Source of the DNA: Ornithinimicrobium murale
Lineage (GTDB): Bacteria; Actinomycetota; Actinomycetes; Actinomycetales; Dermatophilaceae
DNA length: 64,000 bases
Assembly: GCF_003352835.1 (NCBI RefSeq)
Contig: NZ_QLVD01000023.1
Span: forward strand, 450,100 to 514,099
Direction: 5' to 3'
This document shows, in pieces, positions 51,535-61,787 of the stretch. How positions within the stretch are numbered: the stretch's first letter is position 1; each line of letters opens with the position of its first letter. The notes below the pieces were generated by a model. It was not told the DNA's origin. It was given only the letters and a program-made list of their open reading frames with translations, and searched no databases. The translations under genes and the position numbers were made by a program.

Positions 51535-53964
51535 GTGAACAAGAAGACGACACGCGGGGCCGTAGCGGCCGTCGCGGGACTCGGGATGGTGGCGGTTGGC
51601 TTCATGCCGGTCGTCACCGCGAGCGCCGCGCCGGAAGCTGACGACGCCAATGAGCCGCTGGTCAGCAGTGAAGTCACTGCCCAGCTCGAGGAGAACGGCG
51701 AAGCCGACGTCTGGCTGAACCTGGCCGACCAGGCCGACCTGTCCGCCGCCTACGACATGTCCTGGGAGGAGCGGGGCGAGTTCGTCTACGACGCGCTGCG
51801 CGCCCACGCCGACGCCTCGCAGGCCGACCTTCGCGCCGAGCTGGACGCGGCCGGAGTGGACTACCAGACCTTCTGGATCAACAACTCCATCCGCGTGGAG
51901 GGCGCCTCGCTCGACCTCGTCAGCCAGGTGACCTCGGACTCGACGCTGAGCTCGGTCGTGCCGACGCGCACGCCGGAGATCATCGAGTCCGCCCCGGCCG
52001 AGACGGCTGTCAACGCCGCCCAGCCGCAGGCGACCACCTGGGGCCTGGACTTCATCAAGGCCCCCCAGATCTGGGAGCAGTACGAGGACACCGGTGAGGG
52101 CATCGTCGTCGGCACGTTCGACACCGGCGCCGACGTCTCCCACCCGGCCCTGAACGCCGCCTACCGCGGCACCGGCGGCAGCCACGACTACAACTGGTTC
52201 GACAGCACGGGTCAGAGCCCGACGCCGGTCGACCACGGCGAGTCCATCGGCGTGCCCCACGGCACCCACGTGACCGGCACCATGGTCGGCGCGGACGGCG
52301 ACAACGAGATTGGTGTCGCCCCCGGCGCCAAGTTCATCGTCGCGGCCGGCTGCTGCGTCAACGACGCCCAGGTCTTCGAGACCTTCGAGTGGTTTGTCGC
52401 CCCGACCCCGGTCGGCGGCGGCGAGGGTGACCCGGCCATGCGCCCGGACATCGTCAACAACTCCTGGGGCTTCACCGGCCAGCAGGTCCCGGACCCGACC
52501 CTGGAGGCCGCTCTGGACGCCTGGGACGCCGCAGGCATCTTCGGTGTCTTCTCCTCCGGCAACTCCGGCTCTGAGGGCCCCCAGCCGGGCCCGAAGTGCG
52601 ACAACATCTCCTCCCCCGCGTGGAACAACGGCGCGCACTACGTCGTCGCCAACCACACCGAGGACGGCACCATCGCGCCGTCCTCCAGCCGCGGTCCGGG
52701 CGAGGACGGTGAGCCGGGCGTCGACATCGCCGCCCCGGGCACCAACGTCGTCTCCTCCGTCCCCGGTGGTGGCTACGAGGCCTGGAACGGCACGTCCATG
52801 GCGGCGCCGCACATCTCCGGTGCCGTCGCGCTGCTGTGGAGCGAGTTCCCGCACCTGCAGGGCGACCAGGCCGCGACGATCGAGGCCCTGGACGCGGCCG
52901 CGATCGACCAGGCCGACCCGAGCTGTGGTGGCCCGGAGGGCAACAACCCGACCTTCGGTGAGGGCACCCTCGACCTGGTCGCGCTGTTCGAGTCCGTCAC
53001 CCCGCCCGCTGAGGCCCCCGAGGTCGAGCGCGTCGGTGGTGCGCACCGTTACGAGACCGCTGACCTGGTCTCCGACCTCTACGCCGACGTCGAGACGGTC
53101 TACATCGCCTCCGGCCAGAACTACCCCGACGCCGTGACCGGTTCCCCGGCTGCTGCGCAGGGCAAGATCGACATCGCCGGTGTGATGAACACCCCCGACG
53201 GCAACCCCGCCCCGGTGCTGCTGTCGAAGGTGGACAGCCTGACGAACTCGACCCAGGCTGCGCTCGACGAGCTCGCCCCGGACAACGTGATCCTCCTCGG
53301 CGGCGAGAGCATCATCAACGCCGACGTCGAGGCAGAGCTCGCAGCTGACTACAACGTCAACCGCGTTGCTGGTGAGGACCGTTACGAGACCGCCGCCAAC
53401 CTGGCCAAGATGTTCGAGGGCGCCGACAAGGTCTACGTTGCCGCCGGCAACGACAACGCCTTCTCCGACGCGCTCACCAGCTCGGCGCTGGCCGGGTCCG
53501 AGGACGCTCCCGTCCTGCTGACCAAGCCCGACGCCGTCCCCGCGGTCACCGCCGCGGCCCTGGAGGAGCTCGACCCCTCCGAGATCATCGTGATCGGTGG
53601 CACCGAGACCATCGACGACGAGACCGCCGCCGAGCTCGGCGCGACCGGTCGCCTGGGTGGCGCGAACAAGTTCGAGACCGCTGCCGCGATCTCGGCCGAG
53701 TACGCCGCCGACGTCCCGACCGTCTACGTCGCCAGCGCCAACGACTACCCGGACGCCCTGGCGTCCTCGTCGCTGGCCGGCTCGCAGGATGTCCCGGTGA
53801 TCGTTGTCAAGGGCACGCACGACGCGTCCGACGACAAGATCCCGGCCGTCATCAAGGAGGCGCTGAAGACCCTTTCCCCGGAGAAGGTCGTCATCGTCGG
53901 TGGCCCCGAGGCCGTCGACTCCAGCGTCGAGGAGTGGCTGAACAACCCCGCCAGCTGGCAGTGA
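51535..53964 (+). CDS. Secreted S8 subtilase with cell-wall-binding repeats (1)
   Basis: 809 residues, GTG start. Signal peptide residues 1-31 (cut after ASA). A propeptide-like region (about 40-150) precedes the subtilisin domain with D196 (GTFDTGAD), H242 (HGTHVTGT), oxyanion N343 (SSGNSG) and S421 (NGTSMAAPH). Three CWB2 repeats occupy about 502-809, each with a VERVGGAHRYETA-like start, VYIASGQNYPDA and VILLGGESII-type ends. The CWB2 modules should hold the protease on the wall. It shares promoter, leader and repeats with the next gene, indicating tandem duplication and divergence. Confidence 0.93.
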   Translation: MNKKTTRGAVAAVAGLGMVAVGFMPVVTASAAPEADDANEPLVSSEVTAQLEENGEADVWLNLADQADLSAAYDMSWEERGEFVYDALRAHADASQADLRAELDAAGVDYQTFWINNSIRVEGASLDLVSQVTSDSTLSSVVPTRTPEIIESAPAETAVNAAQPQATTWGLDFIKAPQIWEQYEDTGEGIVVGTFDTGADVSHPALNAAYRGTGGSHDYNWFDSTGQSPTPVDHGESIGVPHGTHVTGTMVGADGDNEIGVAPGAKFIVAAGCCVNDAQVFETFEWFVAPTPVGGGEGDPAMRPDIVNNSWGFTGQQVPDPTLEAALDAWDAAGIFGVFSSGNSGSEGPQPGPKCDNISSPAWNNGAHYVVANHTEDGTIAPSSSRGPGEDGEPGVDIAAPGTNVVSSVPGGGYEAWNGTSMAAPHISGAVALLWSEFPHLQGDQAATIEALDAAAIDQADPSCGGPEGNNPTFGEGTLDLVALFESVTPPAEAPEVERVGGAHRYETADLVSDLYADVETVYIASGQNYPDAVTGSPAAAQGKIDIAGVMNTPDGNPAPVLLSKVDSLTNSTQAALDELAPDNVILLGGESIINADVEAELAADYNVNRVAGEDRYETAANLAKMFEGADKVYVAAGNDNAFSDALTSSALAGSEDAPVLLTKPDAVPAVTAAALEELDPSEIIVIGGTETIDDETAAELGATGRLGGANKFETAAAISAEYAADVPTVYVASANDYPDALASSSLAGSQDVPVIVVKGTHDASDDKIPAVIKEALKTLSPEKVVIVGGPEAVDSSVEEWLNNPASWQ

Positions 53965-54050
53965 GGATCTCGTTGAGATCCTGAGTCCTCGGACTCACAG
54001 CTGACCTAGAGCCGCCGGGTCGGAGCATCTGCTCCGGCCCGGCGGTTCTG
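53964..54050 (+). terminator. Three consecutive hairpins ending subtilase 1 transcript
   Basis: AGGATCTC/GAGATCCT (53964-53982) and TGAGTCC/GGACTCA (53982-53997) are followed by a strong terminator: CCGCCGGG-T-CGGAGC (54012-54026), four-base loop, GCTCCG-G-CCCGGCGG (54031-54045), then TTCTGTGTGT. Confidence 0.8.
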
Positions 54051-54081
54051 TGTGTGCGGCAACCCGTGTCCACGACTCTGG

Positions 54082-54137
54082 TTGACGGATTCAGGAGATG
54101 CCCTTACGTTGTTTTGCGGGTGCCCGTGGGGGGTGCC
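54082..54137 (+). promoter_or_regulatory. Promoter and conserved leader motif of subtilase 2
   Basis: TTGACG (54082-54087), 17 bp, TACGTT (54105-54110), then the leader motif 54117-54137, identical over 21 bases to 51448-51468. The sequences on both sides of the motif differ between the loci, so the motif is held by selection or by local exchange. Confidence 0.65.
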
Positions 54138-54161
54138 CGGACAAGTGCAAGGGGACAACCG

Positions 54162-57077
54162 ATGACTCATCGAGCAGGCGGGGTGCCCAGACGCACCCTC
54201 GCCGTCGTGGCCGGTCTGGGACTGGTGGGCAGCATGCTCACCTCGCCGGCCGCCACGGCCACGACCCTCCCGGCGGACACCGCCGGGACGTCCGTCAGCG
54301 CAGCTGACTACGAGGACGGCCGCTACATCGTCCTCCTCCACGATGCACCGCTGGCCACCAACCCCAACACAGCGCCGGCCGCCGGCGAGAAGCTGGACGT
54401 CACCACGAGTGCCGCCACCTCCCACGCCGCGACGTTGGCTCGCGCCCAGGATGCTGTCCTGGCCGAGGTGGCTGCCGAGCCGACGCACCGCTACGACACC
54501 GTCCTGAACGGCTTCTCCGTGCAGTTGACCGCCGAGGAGGCGGCCACCCTCGCCACCCATGGCGACGTCAGGTCGATCTCCCTGGTGCAGATGCAGCAGG
54601 TGCACTCCGACCCGACCTTCCCGGACGGCTCGGCCTCTCCGATGACCGACGTCAGCCCCGACTTCCTGGGGCTGCGCGGCGAGGGCGGCGTGTGGGAGCA
54701 GCTCGGTGGTGCCGACACCGCAGGCGAGAACCTCGTGATCGGCGTCATCGACACCGGTCTGGACTATGACAACGAGTCCTTCACCGAGGGCACCGTCGCC
54801 GCTCCGCCAGAGGACTGGAACGGTGACTGCGACAACGGTGAGGACGGCTCCTGGCCCGACAGCGCCTGCACCGACAAGGTGATCGGAGCAAACTACTTCA
54901 TGGACGGCTGGACCAGCCAGGGCGCCACCCCGGCACCGGGCGAGCACGTCAGCCCGACGGACCAGAACAACCACGGCACCCATGTCGCGGGCACCGTGGC
55001 CGGCTACCCGTTGACCCTGTCGGACGGCACCAACGACTACGACATCTCTGGCATGGCGCCGGCAGCGCACATCGCGGTCTACAAGGTCTGCTGGGACATG
55101 GAGTATCAGGGCGAGTCCTACAGCGGCTGCATGAACGACGACTCTGCCGCGGCCGTCGAGAAGGCCGTGGAGGACGGCGTCGACGTGCTGAACTACTCCA
55201 TCGGCGGCGAGGACCAGGGCTACAACAACGACCCGGTCGACGAGGCGTTCAAGAGCGCCGCGGCCGTGGGCATCTTCAACGCCAACTCCGCCGGCAACTC
55301 CGGCCCGGAGGGCAACCCGCCCAACGTGCCGGTCGGCAACAACGCTCCGTGGGTCGCCACGGTGGCTGCCGCCACGCACAAGGAGGATGACTCACCGACC
55401 ATCGCCGGGTTCTCCTCACGCGGCCCGGTCGACGTGGCGGACGACGAGCAGAACCTGCTCAAGCCCGACATCGGAGCCCCCGGCGTCAACGTGCTCGCTC
55501 CCGTCGTCGACGGCTGGGGTGAGATGAGCGGCACCTCCATGGCCTCCCCGCACATCGCTGGCCTGGCGTTGCTCCTCAAGCAGGCGCACCCGGACTGGTC
55601 GCCGATGGCGATCAAGTCTGCGATGCAGACCAGCGCGCTGGACTACACCAACGCTGAGTCCAACGACCCGTTCGTCGGTGGCACCGGCTTCGTCAACCCG
55701 CGGCAGTTCCTCAACCCGGGCCTGGTGTTCGATGCCGACATGGAGGACTGGGACGCCTTCGAGGCCGACGTCACGACCGGTTACAACTACAACACCGGGT
55801 CGTTGCAGATCGGCGCCCTGGGCGCCGAGGCGCCCACCACGACCACCCGGACGGTCACCAACGTGACCGACGCCGAGGTCACCTACACTGCGACCTTCGA
55901 GGGCCCGGAGAGCCTCGAGGTCATGGTCACGCCGGAGACGGTGACGATCCCGGCGGGTGAGTCCGCTGAGGTCACCATCGACGTGCGCAACGTGGACGCC
56001 CCGGCGGATGAGTGGCAGAACGGCACCCTCTCCTGGACGGGCGAGGGCCAGCCGGACGTCCACGTCACCGTCATCGCCCGCGGCGAGCAGGCGCCTCCCG
56101 GCGAGGAGCCCCCGCCCGAGGAGCCGAAGGTCGAGCGCGTAGCTGGTGACAGCCGCTACCTGACCGCCCAGGAGCTCAGCGCGAACTTCCCGGAGGGCGT
56201 GGAGACGGTCTACATCGCCTCGGGCCAGGGCTACCCGGACGCCATGTCCGGTGCGCCCGCTGCTGCGCAGGGCAAGATCGAGGTCCTGGGGACAATGGAG
56301 ACCCCGGACGGCAACCCGGCACCGGTGCTGCTCGCCCAGCAGGACAACCTGACCAACGCGACACACGCCGCGCTGGACGCGCTCGACCCGGACAACGCCC
56401 TGATCCTCGGTGGCACGAGCATCATTGACGAGACGGTCGAGGCCGAGGTCGTCGAGCGGATGGGCGATGACGGCAACGTCCAGCGCATCCAGGGTGCGAA
56501 CCGCTATGAGACCGCAGCCGCACTGGCCGAGCTGTTCGAGGACCCGTCCGTGGTCTACGTGGCCTCCGGTGTGGACGGGGCCTACCCGGACGCGCTGACC
56601 GGCTCGGCCCTGGCTGGCGCCGATGACGCCCCGGTCCTGCTCACCAAGACCGACCAGGTGCCCCAGGCGACCATGGACGCACTGGAGTCGCTGGGCAACC
56701 CCTCGGTCATGGTGATCGGTGGCCCGAAGGCGGTCAGCGACGCGGTGATGGAGGAGCTCGGTGCGACCGAGCGCATCGCCGGTGAGCACCGCTGGGGCAC
56801 CGCTGCCGAGGTGTCCGCGGGCAACTACAGTCCGGACGTCCCGGTGGTCTACCTCGCCAGCGGCTGGGACTTCCCCGACGCCCTGGCCAGCTCCGCACTG
56901 GCCGGCTCGCAGGATGTCCCGGTGCTGCTGTCCAAGGACAACGCGATCCCCCAGGTGATCTGGGCGGAGCTGGACCGGCTCTCACCGGAGCGAGTCGTCA
57001 TCGTCGGTGGCACCGAAGCCATCTCGGCGGAGGTCGAGGAGCAGCTCAACGAGCGCTACCCCGATTGGGTCGGCTGA
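54162..57077 (+). CDS. Secreted S8 subtilase with cell-wall-binding repeats (2)
   Basis: 971 residues; ATG with AAGGGG upstream. Signal peptide 1-34, inhibitor-I9-like propeptide about 49-148 (YIVLLHDAP...LNGFSVQLTAEEA). The peptidase domain has D197 (GVIDTGLD), H271 (HGTHVAGT), N379 (SAGNSG) and S459 (SGTSMASPH). A beta-sandwich (about 575-675, TTTTRTVTNVTDAEVTYTATFEG) follows, then an acidic Pro-rich linker and three CWB2 repeats (about 680-971). It is larger than its neighbour because of the I9 and fibronectin-like parts. Likely roles are processing of surface proteins or nutrient peptides. Confidence 0.93.
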   Translation: MTHRAGGVPRRTLAVVAGLGLVGSMLTSPAATATTLPADTAGTSVSAADYEDGRYIVLLHDAPLATNPNTAPAAGEKLDVTTSAATSHAATLARAQDAVLAEVAAEPTHRYDTVLNGFSVQLTAEEAATLATHGDVRSISLVQMQQVHSDPTFPDGSASPMTDVSPDFLGLRGEGGVWEQLGGADTAGENLVIGVIDTGLDYDNESFTEGTVAAPPEDWNGDCDNGEDGSWPDSACTDKVIGANYFMDGWTSQGATPAPGEHVSPTDQNNHGTHVAGTVAGYPLTLSDGTNDYDISGMAPAAHIAVYKVCWDMEYQGESYSGCMNDDSAAAVEKAVEDGVDVLNYSIGGEDQGYNNDPVDEAFKSAAAVGIFNANSAGNSGPEGNPPNVPVGNNAPWVATVAAATHKEDDSPTIAGFSSRGPVDVADDEQNLLKPDIGAPGVNVLAPVVDGWGEMSGTSMASPHIAGLALLLKQAHPDWSPMAIKSAMQTSALDYTNAESNDPFVGGTGFVNPRQFLNPGLVFDADMEDWDAFEADVTTGYNYNTGSLQIGALGAEAPTTTTRTVTNVTDAEVTYTATFEGPESLEVMVTPETVTIPAGESAEVTIDVRNVDAPADEWQNGTLSWTGEGQPDVHVTVIARGEQAPPGEEPPPEEPKVERVAGDSRYLTAQELSANFPEGVETVYIASGQGYPDAMSGAPAAAQGKIEVLGTMETPDGNPAPVLLAQQDNLTNATHAALDALDPDNALILGGTSIIDETVEAEVVERMGDDGNVQRIQGANRYETAAALAELFEDPSVVYVASGVDGAYPDALTGSALAGADDAPVLLTKTDQVPQATMDALESLGNPSVMVIGGPKAVSDAVMEELGATERIAGEHRWGTAAEVSAGNYSPDVPVVYLASGWDFPDALASSALAGSQDVPVLLSKDNAIPQVIWAELDRLSPERVVIVGGTEAISAEVEEQLNERYPDWVG

Positions 57078-57120
57078 TGCTGCAGCCTCAACGCTGAGCC
57101 CGCGGGCTCACACCACCGGG

Positions 57121-57153
57121 CCGCCGGGACGGAGCGCCAGCCCGTCCCGGCGG
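57121..57153. terminator. Bidirectional terminator between subtilase 2 and hspR
   Basis: Perfect 12-bp arms CCGCCGGGACGG (57121-57132) and CCGTCCCGGCGG (57142-57153) with a 9-base loop; a GAGCCC/GGGCTC palindrome lies just before it. It separates two convergent genes. Confidence 0.8.
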
Positions 57154-57172
57154 ATCGCTGACTGGGGGCAAC

Positions 57173-57619
57173 TCAAAACGGCAGAGGCCGCCACACCGCG
57201 ACGGCGGTGCTGGGCGACTCCTGCCGAGGCCGCGTCCCCGGGCGCATGACGACCGCCTCACCCCGCGGACCCGCGGCAAAGACGCGGCTGCGGACCTCGA
57301 GCGCCTCACGCAGCACACGGTTCTCCTCGAGCAGCTCAGCGGTGCGCGTGCGCAGCGCCTCGACCTGGTGCTCGAGCTCGATGATCCGCTGGATGCCGGC
57401 GAGGCTGATTCCCTCGTCCTGGGACAGGCGCTGGACCTCACGCAGCCGCGTCACGTCGCGGGCAGAATAGCGCCGCCCACCACCGCGGGTGCGCTGCGGT
57501 GTCACCAGCCCGAGCCGGTCGTACTGCCGCAGTGTCTGGGCGTGCATGCCGGCCAACTGGGCCGCGATGGAGATGACATAGACCGGCGTGTCCTCGTCCG
57601 GAACGTTCTTCCGCGCCAT
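57173..57619 (-). CDS. hspR: Heat-shock repressor HspR
   Basis: A MerR-fold repressor of 148 residues that represses the dnaK operon and clpB, using DnaK as co-repressor. HTH: VYVISIAAQLAGMHAQTLRQYDRLGLVTPQRTRGGGRRYSARDVTRLREVQRLSQDEGISLAGIQRII, then a coiled coil (about 72-105) and a Pro/Arg-rich tail. It is the last gene of dnaK-grpE-dnaJ-hspR. A hairpin follows dnaJ and a CGGCATACTG motif lies just before the AAGGAGGAGG ribosome site, so it may have its own promoter. Confidence 0.95.
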   Translation of the reverse strand: MARKNVPDEDTPVYVISIAAQLAGMHAQTLRQYDRLGLVTPQRTRGGGRRYSARDVTRLREVQRLSQDEGISLAGIQRIIELEHQVEALRTRTAELLEENRVLREALEVRSRVFAAGPRGEAVVMRPGTRPRQESPSTAVAVWRPLPF

Positions 57620-57651
57620 GGGTCCTCCTCCTTCGCAGTATGCCGTGGGCC

Positions 57652-57676
57652 GGCGGGGTCCTGTGCCTGCCCCGCC
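57652..57676 (-). terminator. Hairpin between dnaJ and hspR
   Basis: GGCGGGG (57652-57658) and CCCCGCC (57670-57676) form a 7-bp GC stem 8 bp after the dnaJ stop. It may reduce read-through into hspR. Confidence 0.45.
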
Positions 57677-57683
57677 GCAGTCG

Positions 57684-58688
57684 TTACTCGCGGGCGCGCT
57701 CGAGCAGCTCGGCGCGCGGGTCGGTGCCGTCCTCCTCGGCGGCCAGGGCCTCGACGGCCTCGCGAGCCGCGTCGGAGAGCCGCTGCGGGACGACGATGCT
57801 GACCTTCGCCAGCAGGTCGCCGGTGCCGCTCTTGGCCTGGATGCCGCGACCCTTGACGCGGAGGACCCGACCCGACGGTGTGCCGGGAGCGACCCTGACC
57901 TTCACCGTGCCCCCGTCCAGGGTCGGGACCGCCACGGTCGCACCGAGTGCGGCTTCGGCGAAGGTCACCGGCAGGTCGAGCGTCAGGTTGTTGCCGTCGC
58001 GGCCGAAGACGGGGTGCGGCCGCACGGTGACGACCAGCATGAGGTCGCCGTTCCGCGCGCCCGGATCACCGGGCAGGCCCTTGCCGCGCAGCCGGATCTT
58101 CTGACCGTCCTTGACGCCGGCCGGGATCCGGGTGGTGACCCGACCACCCTCCGGGGTCTGCAGGGTGACGGTGTCCCCGCTCGCAGCCTGCATGAAGTCG
58201 ATCGTGGTGCGCGCCTCGACATCCCGACCAGGACGCGGGCCGCGGGTGGCCTGGAAAGGTGACCCTCCGGCATACTGCCCGCCTCCGAACCCACCGAGCA
58301 GGTCCTCCAGGTTGATCCCCTGGGCCCCGCCACCGCTGGTGCTGAAGCGCGCGCCACCGCCGCCACCCCCGCCGAACATCTGGGCAAAGACATCCTCGAA
58401 GCCGGCTCCCCCGGCCCCGCCGGGGCCACCCGCTGTGAACCGTGCCCCGCCACGGGACATCGCACGGACGGCGTCATACTGCTGGCGCTGCTCCGGGTCG
58501 GACAGGACCGCATAGGCCTCGCCGATCTCCTTGAACTTCTTCTCCGCGGCGGCGTCCCCCGGCTTGGAGTCCGGGTGCCACTCGCGGGCCAGCTTTCGGT
58601 AGGTGCTCTTGATCAACTTGTCGTCCGCGTCGGCGTCCACGCCGAGGATCGCGTAGAAGTCCTTCTCGAACCAGTCCTGGCTCGCCAT
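57684..58688 (-). CDS. dnaJ: DnaJ co-chaperone lacking the zinc-finger domain
   Basis: A 334-residue Hsp40. The J domain (residues 8-75) has the HPD motif in REWHPDSKPGDAAAEKKF. A Gly/Phe-rich region (about 80-150) leads to two C-terminal beta-sandwich domains (RTTIDFMQAASGDTVTLQTPEGGRVTTRIPAGVKDGQ...). There are no CxxCxGxG repeats, so this is a class B (CbpA-like) DnaJ although it sits in the dnaK operon position. A hairpin-rich 208-bp gap separates it from grpE. Confidence 0.93.
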   Translation of the reverse strand: MASQDWFEKDFYAILGVDADADDKLIKSTYRKLAREWHPDSKPGDAAAEKKFKEIGEAYAVLSDPEQRQQYDAVRAMSRGGARFTAGGPGGAGGAGFEDVFAQMFGGGGGGGARFSTSGGGAQGINLEDLLGGFGGGQYAGGSPFQATRGPRPGRDVEARTTIDFMQAASGDTVTLQTPEGGRVTTRIPAGVKDGQKIRLRGKGLPGDPGARNGDLMLVVTVRPHPVFGRDGNNLTLDLPVTFAEAALGATVAVPTLDGGTVKVRVAPGTPSGRVLRVKGRGIQAKSGTGDLLAKVSIVVPQRLSDAAREAVEALAAEEDGTDPRAELLERARE

Positions 58689-58860
58689 CCGCCCTCACCT
58701 CCTGTCCCGCATTTCGTACCGCATCTCGTACGCCCGTACCCGCATTCGTACGGGTCTCGCACGCTCATCCCCGGATGTCCGAGGCGGTCTCGCCCGCCCC
58801 GTCGATCCGGTCTGCTGAAGTATCTCTGCCCCTCCGTGCCGTTCACCGGCCGGGTGGGCC

Positions 58861-58892
58861 GGTCGGGGCGACGCTCACACGCCGCCCCGACC
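58861..58892 (-). promoter_or_regulatory. Hairpin between grpE and dnaJ
   Basis: Perfect 10-bp arms GGTCGGGGCG (58861-58870) and CGCCCCGACC (58883-58892) start four bases after the grpE stop. No U-run follows. It could attenuate transcription or protect the upstream dnaK-grpE mRNA end. A second CCCGTAC/GTACGGG dyad lies near 58735-58760. Confidence 0.55.
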
Positions 58893-58896
58893 TTGA

Positions 58897-59576
58897 TCAT
58901 GCCGGGTCTGCCACCGCGACGCGCGCGGCGCGCACCACCCGGTCACCCACCTTGAAGCCCGGCTGCATGACCTGGACGATCGTCGTCTCGGTTGCGCCCT
59001 CGGGCAGGTCGGCCTCCGGCAGGTGCATCAGCGCCTCGTGGAAGGCAGGGTCAAAGACCTCTCCGACCGCACCCAGTCGCTCGACACCGAAGCGGCCCAG
59101 GGTCGCCTCGAGCTTGTCGGCGATCGCGACCAGCGGGCCCTCGGCGAGCTCACCGTGCTCCCGGGCCATGTGCAGGTCGTCGAGCACCGGCAGCAGTGCC
59201 TCGACCACCGCGATGGCACCGGCCTCACGGTCCCGGTCCCGGTCGCGGTCGACCCGTCGCTTGTAGTTGACATACTCCGCCTGGAGACGGCGCAGGTCCT
59301 CGAGTCGATCGGCCGCCAACTGGGTGTCGGGGTGCACCTCGTCCTCGGTCGCGCCGGGGAGTGAGTCCCCGACCTCACCGGCGAAGGCGTCGTCGCCCTC
59401 GGCCAACACCTCTGCGTCCACGACGTCGGCCTCCGACGTCTCGGCCGCAGGTGCCTGAGCAGCAGGCTGCCGGACCTCGCCGGTCTCGGGGTCAAGGCGA
59501 CGCTTGTCCCGGATCACCGGACCGGTGGGGCCCTCGGACTCGTGGTCCTGCGGCCCCCCGGTTCCGGTGGTCTCGG

Positions 59577-59580
<4 letters not shown>
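58897..59580 (-). CDS. grpE: Nucleotide exchange factor GrpE
   Basis: The DnaK nucleotide exchange factor, 227 residues. An acidic, disordered N-terminus (1-90) precedes the long dimerising helix ([61 protein letters not shown]). The C-terminal beta-wing is [55 protein letters not shown], the family signature. It overlaps dnaK by 4 bp. Confidence 0.96.
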
Positions 59581-61505
<1,925 letters not shown>

Positions 61506-61616
61506 GCGTTGACTCTCCTGTATGTCGTGTGGTTGGCCGCAGCGTCCCGCCTCGGCCAAGTCTTCGGTCACCAACTTGCTCCTTCGACCCGGTCATTGTC
61601 AAACTGGGACTCAGTG

Positions 61617-61641
61617 AAGTTGAGTACATCATGCTCAACTT
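61617..61641 (-). promoter_or_regulatory. HspR-binding HAIR element before dnaK
   Basis: AAGTTGAG (61617-61624), nine bases, CTCAACTT (61634-61641): a perfect TTGAG-N9-CTCAA dyad with extended 8-bp arms, matching the clpB site (same spacing). Confidence 0.9.
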
Positions 61642-61721
61642 GCACGTGGGTCGGTTTGTTCCCTCCCTTCACCACGCCGACCTGACGGGAATCCTGTAGG
61701 TTCTCGGCCAAGTTGGCAGTG

Positions 61722-61773
61722 GTCTCATCTATCTGACAGTGGCGTGTCAGTAGTCTCATCCATCTGTCAGTGG
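61722..61773 (+). repeat. Direct repeats at transposon end (probable TnsB sites)
   Basis: Two 21-bp copies, GTCTCATCYATCTGWCAGTG plus G (61722-61742 and 61753-61773), identical at 19 of 21 positions and 31 bp apart. They sit immediately before tnsA, where Tn7-like ends carry TnsB-binding sites. A partial GGCAGTGG lies further out at 61715. Confidence 0.6.
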
Positions 61774-61787
61774 GTCACGATGGGCGT

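Noticed and set aside
51436..53820. A 794-codon open frame antisense to subtilase 1, and similar long antisense frames opposite dnaX, helD, purL and dnaK
   Set aside because: High GC makes stops rare in other frames; none shows family motifs, ribosome sites or normal composition, while the sense genes do.
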